Source: Clostridiales bacterium
Lineage (GTDB): Bacteria > Bacillota > Clostridia > Oscillospirales > Acutalibacteraceae
Direction of reading: 5' to 3'
NCBI GenBank assembly: GCA_019416395.1
Contig: DXXH01000005.1
Span: forward strand, 1 to 9,751
DNA: 9,751 nt
The notes beneath the pieces are model-generated. The model was given only the letters and a program-made list of their open reading frames with translations. It did no database searches and was not told where the DNA came from. Below are positions 5,737 to 9,751 of the stretch, in pieces. A program made the position numbers and the translations under genes. Every line of letters starts with the position of its first letter. Position 1 is the stretch's first letter.

Positions 5737-8271
5737 TCAATAACTGCTGCCCATCAGACCGCTCAGCGTGGAGCTCTGGGAGTTCATCTGTAAAATTAAC
5801 TGCTCCAGCTGGGTGAACTGGCTGGTGTACCAGTCAATCTTTGTGGAAAGCTGATCCTGCCATTTTTCAATCTCGTCGTCAAGATCGTTCAACTTGTCTT
5901 GCAAGGTGTTGTCATTCAGGGTGGTAGGCGCTTTCACAGAACCTGCACGGGTGAGCAAAATACCCTTGGTGCCCGTCTCCTTGCCATATTTGTCCAGCGC
6001 CGTCTTCAAGGACTGCATCAGGCCGTTAGTGGAAGCACCGTTGGAAACGGTCTTGGTGAAGGCGTCCTTCACCCCGTCGGGATCGCTTTCCAGGGCCGAA
6101 CGCAACTTCGTCTCGTCCAGCTTCAAGGTGGTCAGACCGTCGCTGTAGGCTGTCTCGATGCCGATGCTCCGCAGGAAAGATGCGTCTGTGCCGCCCGGGT
6201 TGATGGCGGAGTTCAAAGCGCTGTACAGACTGGAAATATCCCGGTCCGCGAACAGAATGCCCTGCTTGGCTTTCTCCTCATAGGCCTCGATCTCTGACTC
6301 GGTCATACCGTCCGAATCGTCCGAGGTAAGGGGCTCATAGCCGGAACCATCTGTCTTCCGAGCAGGCATGGTGGAGTAGGCGTTCTTGATCTCCGTGATC
6401 ATGGTGTTGTAATCTTCCACGAAGCTCTTGATGGCGTCCACAACCTTGTCCGCGTCCGTGGTGGCGGTGAAGGTTACGGCTTCATTGCTGCTAATCGCAG
6501 CCTCCATAGCGGCATCGCCCATCTGATTGGTTTTTTCGTCATAAGTTCCAAAGGTGCCTTTCAGGTTAACGGTCAAACCGTCAATCTCAAAGCTGTTGGA
6601 AGAACGGGTAACGCCGTCATATTGCACACCGTTTACGCTCATAGAAACGATGGCGTCGTTTCCCTTAGTGAAGACCGGTTTTGTAGGATCCACTTCTTTG
6701 TCTTCGTCCGAAGGATCCTGGGCTGCTGCGGTATTACCAAACAACTTTTGGGCCAGCCCTTCCCCAAACTCGATTTTTCCGGCCGAACCGGTTTCGGTAG
6801 CGGTGAACTGGAACTGGTTGGTGGTCTTGGAATAGGTGACGTTCACGTCAGCCTCGGAATTGTTGATGTCCAGCATGATGGATTCCAAAGCCGTGTTTTT
6901 GGAATACTGGCCGATCACCTTGTTATTGAGCTTGAACTCATACAGGAAGTCGCCTTTTTCGTCCACACGGTAATACTTATCGCCAACCGCCTTGACGGCA
7001 TTGCCCTCTTTGTCCACATAGCTATCGGTGGTGCCTTCTACCTTATGTACCCCCGTAGCCTCTACCTTTGCAAGACCACTAAAATCTACACCCAAATCTT
7101 CCAGCGTCTTACCTGTATCCAGATAGCTGGTAGCGGTGGTGCCACCCAGGCCCAATGCCTTTGCGGCGTCACCGGAAACAACCATGGTAGAACCTTTCTG
7201 GGTCGTAAGGTTCAAAGTGAATGAACCTTTGCTGACACTTGGGTCACTACCATCGTTTCCCAAATTGACGTCTACGGTTATCTTACCATCGCCAAAGGCG
7301 TCGTTCAATGTGGTTTGCAGACTCTCCAGGAAGGATTTCCCAGACATACCGTCTGTGTATTTTGGCAAGGCGATGGTCTTGGTCACACCGTCCAGGGTGA
7401 TGCTCAATTCTTTCCCGGACACGTACGATCCAACGGACTGGGTGTCATCGTACAGTTTATCCGGCACTTTTATACTATCACTTTTTGCGGAACCGTCAAT
7501 CCCCAACGTGGTTTTGATGTCCCCGCTGGCGCCGGAGATATACACATCGTTGCCTGCATTCTGAGCATCGCTAAAGGTGATTTTCCCGGTAGCGCTGTCG
7601 TAATTTGCTTGAACCATGGTGCTGGCACTGACAGTTTCCCCATTGCTGTTCGTCACCTGAAGATCTTCCAATTTCTGGTTGATGGCAGCGGCAAAGTCGT
7701 CGGCGCTCTTATACACGGTATCGTCAAAGCTCAGGTTGATCTTCCGGGTACCGTAGGTAATGGCCAAGGTTCCGGAAACCTTGCTCTGCTCGTAAATACT
7801 TCCCAAATCCACCTCTTTTCCGGGAATGGTGGGCACATTGGAAGAACTGCTGTTGTTCAGCCCCGTAATAGTATACTTGGCCGCAGTGGCAAGCTGCTTT
7901 ACGCCCAGGATCTGAACCGCGCTGGAAGTCTTGCCGCTGGCGGAGATCAAATCGGCGAACTTGCCGGAAGTGGACACCTTGACAGCGCTGTTAAAGAAGC
8001 TGGCGCTCATCAGGTTGGTATCTGAAGCGTAAGAGGTGTATTTCTGGTTAAAATCCACCAGCTTGTCAATAATACTCCGTATGGCTTCCTGTTCCCACTG
8101 GACCTTGGTCTTATCCTGCTGCAAACCGGTGATCTTTAACTTGATGCCAGACACCGCATTTTCGATCATGGATTCCGTATCCAGACCGCTGGCCAGGCCG
8201 CTGATGACGTTACGGTTGCCGTAAATACTGCTCATTGTGCTACTGTTCACACTGCTGACAGAAGACGCCAT
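5737..8271 (-). CDS. fliD: Flagellar filament cap / hook-associated protein 2, FliD (enlarged)
   Basis: FliD forms the cap at the filament tip that folds and inserts flagellin subunits; it is exported through the flagellar type III system. The N-terminal domain is clear: VISGLASGLDTESMIENAV (residues 22-40), coiled-coil to about 100, then a conserved Ala/Val core (VQILGVKQLATAAKYTI). The C-terminal FliD domain covers about 535-840, with DAIKSFVEDYNTMI, LRSIGIE, LKLDETKL, DPDGVKDAF and a terminal helix WYTSQFTQLEQLILQMNSQSSTL that belongs to the D0 zone. At 844 residues it is much longer than the common 450-550. The extra length is in the variable middle (about 150-535), which holds three diverged modules and a small Tyr/Asp-rich insert, probably surface-exposed D2/D3 material. 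GGGGG lies seven bases upstream of the ATG. It heads a fliD-fliS-fliT-like operon under a sigma-28-like promoter. Confidence 0.96.
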   Translation of the reverse strand: MASSVSSVNSSTMSSIYGNRNVISGLASGLDTESMIENAVSGIKLKITGLQQDKTKVQWEQEAIRSIIDKLVDFNQKYTSYASDTNLMSASFFNSAVKVSTSGKFADLISASGKTSSAVQILGVKQLATAAKYTITGLNNSSSSNVPTIPGKEVDLGSIYEQSKVSGTLAITYGTRKINLSFDDTVYKSADDFAAAINQKLEDLQVTNSNGETVSASTMVQANYDSATGKITFSDAQNAGNDVYISGASGDIKTTLGIDGSAKSDSIKVPDKLYDDTQSVGSYVSGKELSITLDGVTKTIALPKYTDGMSGKSFLESLQTTLNDAFGDGKITVDVNLGNDGSDPSVSKGSFTLNLTTQKGSTMVVSGDAAKALGLGGTTATSYLDTGKTLEDLGVDFSGLAKVEATGVHKVEGTTDSYVDKEGNAVKAVGDKYYRVDEKGDFLYEFKLNNKVIGQYSKNTALESIMLDINNSEADVNVTYSKTTNQFQFTATETGSAGKIEFGEGLAQKLFGNTAAAQDPSDEDKEVDPTKPVFTKGNDAIVSMSVNGVQYDGVTRSSNSFEIDGLTVNLKGTFGTYDEKTNQMGDAAMEAAISSNEAVTFTATTDADKVVDAIKSFVEDYNTMITEIKNAYSTMPARKTDGSGYEPLTSDDSDGMTESEIEAYEEKAKQGILFADRDISSLYSALNSAINPGGTDASFLRSIGIETAYSDGLTTLKLDETKLRSALESDPDGVKDAFTKTVSNGASTNGLMQSLKTALDKYGKETGTKGILLTRAGSVKAPTTLNDNTLQDKLNDLDDEIEKWQDQLSTKIDWYTSQFTQLEQLILQMNSQSSTLSGLMGSSY

Positions 8272-8369
8272 ATATAAGCCCCCTTTTTAAAATAAAACAC
8301 AGTCTTCCCGCCGGAATTTTCTTCTCTGGCAAGAAAACAAAACATTTTTTGATTTTCCTCTATATTTTT

Positions 8370-8396
8370 TTATCGACATATAGTATCATTTACTTA
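8370..8396 (-). promoter_or_regulatory. Sigma-28 (sigma-D/FliA) type promoter for the fliD operon
   Basis: On the minus strand TAAG (8396-8393) is followed after exactly 15 bases by GTCGATAA (8377-8370). The known motility consensus is TAAA, 15 bases, GCCGATAA; this site matches three of four and seven of eight positions. Transcription would begin near 8362 and leave a leader of about 90 bases before fliD. Late filament genes such as fliD are commonly controlled by this sigma factor, which supports the reading. Confidence 0.6.
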
Positions 8397-8398
8397 AG

Positions 8399-8419
8399 AG
8401 CTTTCTTCCAGCTTTCTTC
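8399..8419. repeat. Two 10-bp direct repeats with 11-bp period
   Basis: AGCTTTCTTC occurs at 8399-8408 and again at 8410-8419. The copies are one helical turn apart and lie directly behind the sigma-28-like -35 element of fliD and in the presumed leader of the parA-like gene. It could be a regulator site or only pyrimidine-rich leader sequence. Confidence 0.4.
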
Positions 8420-8432
8420 TATTTTTTGTTCC

Positions 8433-8440
8433 GAGGTGAT
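8433..8440 (+). promoter_or_regulatory. Strong ribosome binding site that fixes a GTG start for the ParA-like gene
   Basis: GAGGTGAT is an eight-base match to the anti-Shine-Dalgarno sequence and lies seven bases before GTG at 8448. It selects that GTG over upstream in-frame TTG/ATT-type starts, whose added residues would be a Phe/Ser/Ile-rich stretch unlike any ParA N-terminus. Confidence 0.85.
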
Positions 8441-8447
8441 ATCCCCT

Positions 8448-9224
8448 GTGACACAGATTATTACTGTTACCAACCAAAAGGGCGGCGTTGGAAAAACCAC
8501 AACGGCATCGGCCCTTGTTTGCGGCCTGCATCAGCGGGGCGCCCGTGTTTTAGGCGTGGATCTGGATCCCCAAGGGAATCTGGGCTTCACGCTGGGGCTG
8601 GATATCGGCGAGGGCGACACCATCTATGATGTTCTCAAAGGCACCCGCCCGGTGGAACAGGTCATCGTTCCCACCGAGTACGGCGATATTCTCCCCTCTG
8701 ATATTATGCTTTCCGCGGCGGAAGTAGAATTTACCGCTCCCCGCCGGGAATTCCTGCTGGACCAGTACCTTTCCTCGGTACGCAACCGGTATGATTTTAT
8801 CATCATCGACACTCCCCCTTCCCTGAATATCCTCACCGTCAACGCCTACGTGGCCTCTGACGCGCTGATCGTACCCATGGAAGCGGAAATCCTCAGTCTG
8901 GTGGGTATCACCCAGCTACAGGAAACCATCGAGACTGTTCGGGATACCTTTAACCCCAATCTGAAAGTGCTTGGGATCTTGCTCAACAAGTTCAATTCCC
9001 GGCTGACCCTTTCCAGGGAAGTGCTGGAGCTGGCCTCTGAAGTGGCCAATCAGCTCAACAGCAAAGTGTTCGACGTGAAAATCCGCCGGGGCGTAGATGT
9101 GGCTATGGCTCCGGCCCATGGGCAGAGCGTCCTGACCTACCGGCCCCATTCCAAACCCGCCATGGATTTGGAAGAGGTGGTCAACGTGGTGGCAGGGGAC
9201 CGTTTTCCAAGAAAACAGGCCTAA
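8448..9224 (+). CDS. ParA/Soj-family partitioning or positioning ATPase
   Basis: From the GTG start the protein has 258 residues, normal for Soj-type ParA. It begins directly with the first beta strand (TQIITVTNQ), then the deviant Walker A KGGVGKTTT with signature lysine 11 and K16, the A' motif VDLDPQGN (D38, D40), and switch II/Walker B IIIDTPPS (D121). A C-terminal basic region (KIRRGVD near 211) sits where Soj proteins contact DNA. Such ATPases form ATP-dependent dimers on the nucleoid and position chromosome origins, plasmids, chemoreceptor arrays or other cargo when a partner stimulates hydrolysis. It is not MinD (no amphipathic C-terminal helix) and not FlhG (no N-terminal FlhF-activating motif). 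It is divergent from fliD and followed after 45 bases by a gene that shows no ParB features in its first 160 residues. That suggests a cargo other than the chromosome, which is inference. Confidence 0.95.
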   Translation: MTQIITVTNQKGGVGKTTTASALVCGLHQRGARVLGVDLDPQGNLGFTLGLDIGEGDTIYDVLKGTRPVEQVIVPTEYGDILPSDIMLSAAEVEFTAPRREFLLDQYLSSVRNRYDFIIIDTPPSLNILTVNAYVASDALIVPMEAEILSLVGITQLQETIETVRDTFNPNLKVLGILLNKFNSRLTLSREVLELASEVANQLNSKVFDVKIRRGVDVAMAPAHGQSVLTYRPHSKPAMDLEEVVNVVAGDRFPRKQA

Positions 9225-9269
9225 TCCCTGGATCCACCTCACTTTGTTTTCGGAAAGGAGCGCTGTCTC

Positions 9270-9751
9270 ATGGCGTCTAATAAAAAATCTTCCAACACCA
9301 GTAAAACTGCTCATGTCATGAACCTTTTGAGCAAAAACCGGGAACGCCAGCCGGCGCCTTCCCCCGAGGAACCCTCGCCTCAGACAAAGAAGGAACCTTC
9401 GGAGAATCCGGAGAAAAAATCCCCTTCCCAGTCCGCTTCCCTTCCCCCGGTGATGACTTCCCTCACCCAGGATGCGGCTGTTTCCGCCCAGATCAAATCC
9501 GCTTTGGAATCCGCCTTGGAGCAGGAATTGGAAGCGGACGCTCCCGCCAAAGCTGCAAAACCCCAGGAACCTGAGAAATCCCAGCCGGAAGCGTCCCAGA
9601 CCCAAACGGCGGAACCTGTGGCGGCGGAGCCTGCCGCTGCCCAACCCGCTGCGGTGGAAGAACCCAAGGCAGAAGAACCCGCCCCAGACACGGACGTTTT
9701 GGAAGCAGAACTGGCCAAAACCCTGGAGCAACAGCAAGCCCAGGATACCCA
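9270..9751 (+). CDS. Pro/Ala/Glu/Gln-rich linker protein following parA, N-terminal 160 residues (partial); possible ParA adaptor
   Basis: The frame opens at ATG 9270 with AAAGGAG nine bases upstream and stays open to the right edge. Residues 1-24 carry only positive charges (K5, K6, K12, K22, R24) and contain a short hydrophobic patch TAHVMNLLSKNRE (13-25). Residues 28-58 and 90-140 are low-complexity P/A/E/Q/S sequence, surely disordered. Two short predicted helices, about 61-89 (IKSALESALEQELEA) and 142-158 (VLEAELAKTLEQQQ), lie in and after it. There is no signal peptide, membrane segment or ParB-type helix-turn-helix so far; a folded domain probably follows beyond the window. The basic N-terminus plus linker is how many ParA partners contact their ATPase. 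The N-terminal style also reminds me of clostridial ComFB-domain proteins, a weak recollection only. It is likely co-transcribed with the ParA-like gene. Confidence 0.75.
   Translation, partial: MASNKKSSNTSKTAHVMNLLSKNRERQPAPSPEEPSPQTKKEPSENPEKKSPSQSASLPPVMTSLTQDAAVSAQIKSALESALEQELEADAPAKAAKPQEPEKSQPEASQTQTAEPVAAEPAAAQPAAVEEPKAEEPAPDTDVLEAELAKTLEQQQAQDT

Noticed and set aside
8349..8447. A longer N-terminus for the ParA-like protein starting at TTG 8349
   Set aside because: The added 33 residues are unlike ParA proteins, there is no ribosome binding site there, and GAGGTGAT before GTG 8448 fits perfectly.
8916..9737. A 273-codon open frame on the minus strand across the ParA-like gene and the linker gene
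   Set aside because: It is antisense to two well-supported genes, and its Gly/Arg/Phe/Leu-rich translation mirrors their Pro/Ala/Glu codons.
9270..9751. ParB (Spo0J) as the product of the gene after parA
   Set aside because: The N-terminal ParB box (GERR/GxxRxxA region) that should appear within the first 150 residues is absent; the visible part is a disordered linker.

Overview
The window looks like chromosomal DNA from a motile, moderately GC-rich Gram-positive bacterium of the Clostridia, probably Oscillospiraceae-like. This is an inference from gene content, protein style, strong purine-rich ribosome binding sites and codon use; there is no rRNA or other phylogenetic marker. No tRNA, rRNA, CRISPR array, insertion sequence or prophage gene was seen. 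Gene density is high and no gene-free stretch reaches 200 bases.

Layout. Positions 1-1047 (minus) hold the first 349 codons of an FtsA-family actin-like ATPase that runs off the left edge. It is separated by a hairpin terminator from a transmembrane methyl-accepting chemotaxis protein (1229-3070, minus). Just upstream of that on the same strand is a stand-alone FtsE-like ABC ATPase (3149-3862, minus). A divergent intergenic region with a clear extended -10 promoter then drives a membrane-anchored C39-family cysteine peptidase (4003-4854, plus). A 16-bp hairpin separates this gene from a convergent flagellar cluster on the minus strand, read as fliD (5737-8271), fliS (5332-5712) and a FliT/FlgN-like small helical protein (4938-5324). 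This is the classic fliD-S-T order. A sigma-28/sigma-D-like promoter lies about 90 bases upstream of fliD. Divergent from fliD, and sharing its short upstream region, is a Soj/ParA-type ATPase (8448-9224, plus). It is followed by a gene that runs off the right edge (9270-9751), whose visible 160 residues are a basic N-terminal peptide plus a long Pro/Ala/Glu/Gln-rich linker.

How the genes fit together. FliD caps the growing flagellar filament, FliS is the flagellin export chaperone, and the third gene is probably the cap or hook-protein chaperone. The chemotaxis receptor belongs to the same motility programme. Around these sit ATPases of cell organisation: FtsA-like, FtsE-like and ParA-like. 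The most intriguing unit is the ParA with its low-complexity partner. No ParB features are visible, and the partner's short positively charged N-terminus followed by a disordered linker matches the way cargo adaptors engage ParA ATPases. It may be a positioning module for flagella, chemoreceptor arrays or another cargo. This is a hypothesis, because the C-terminal part of the partner lies outside the window.
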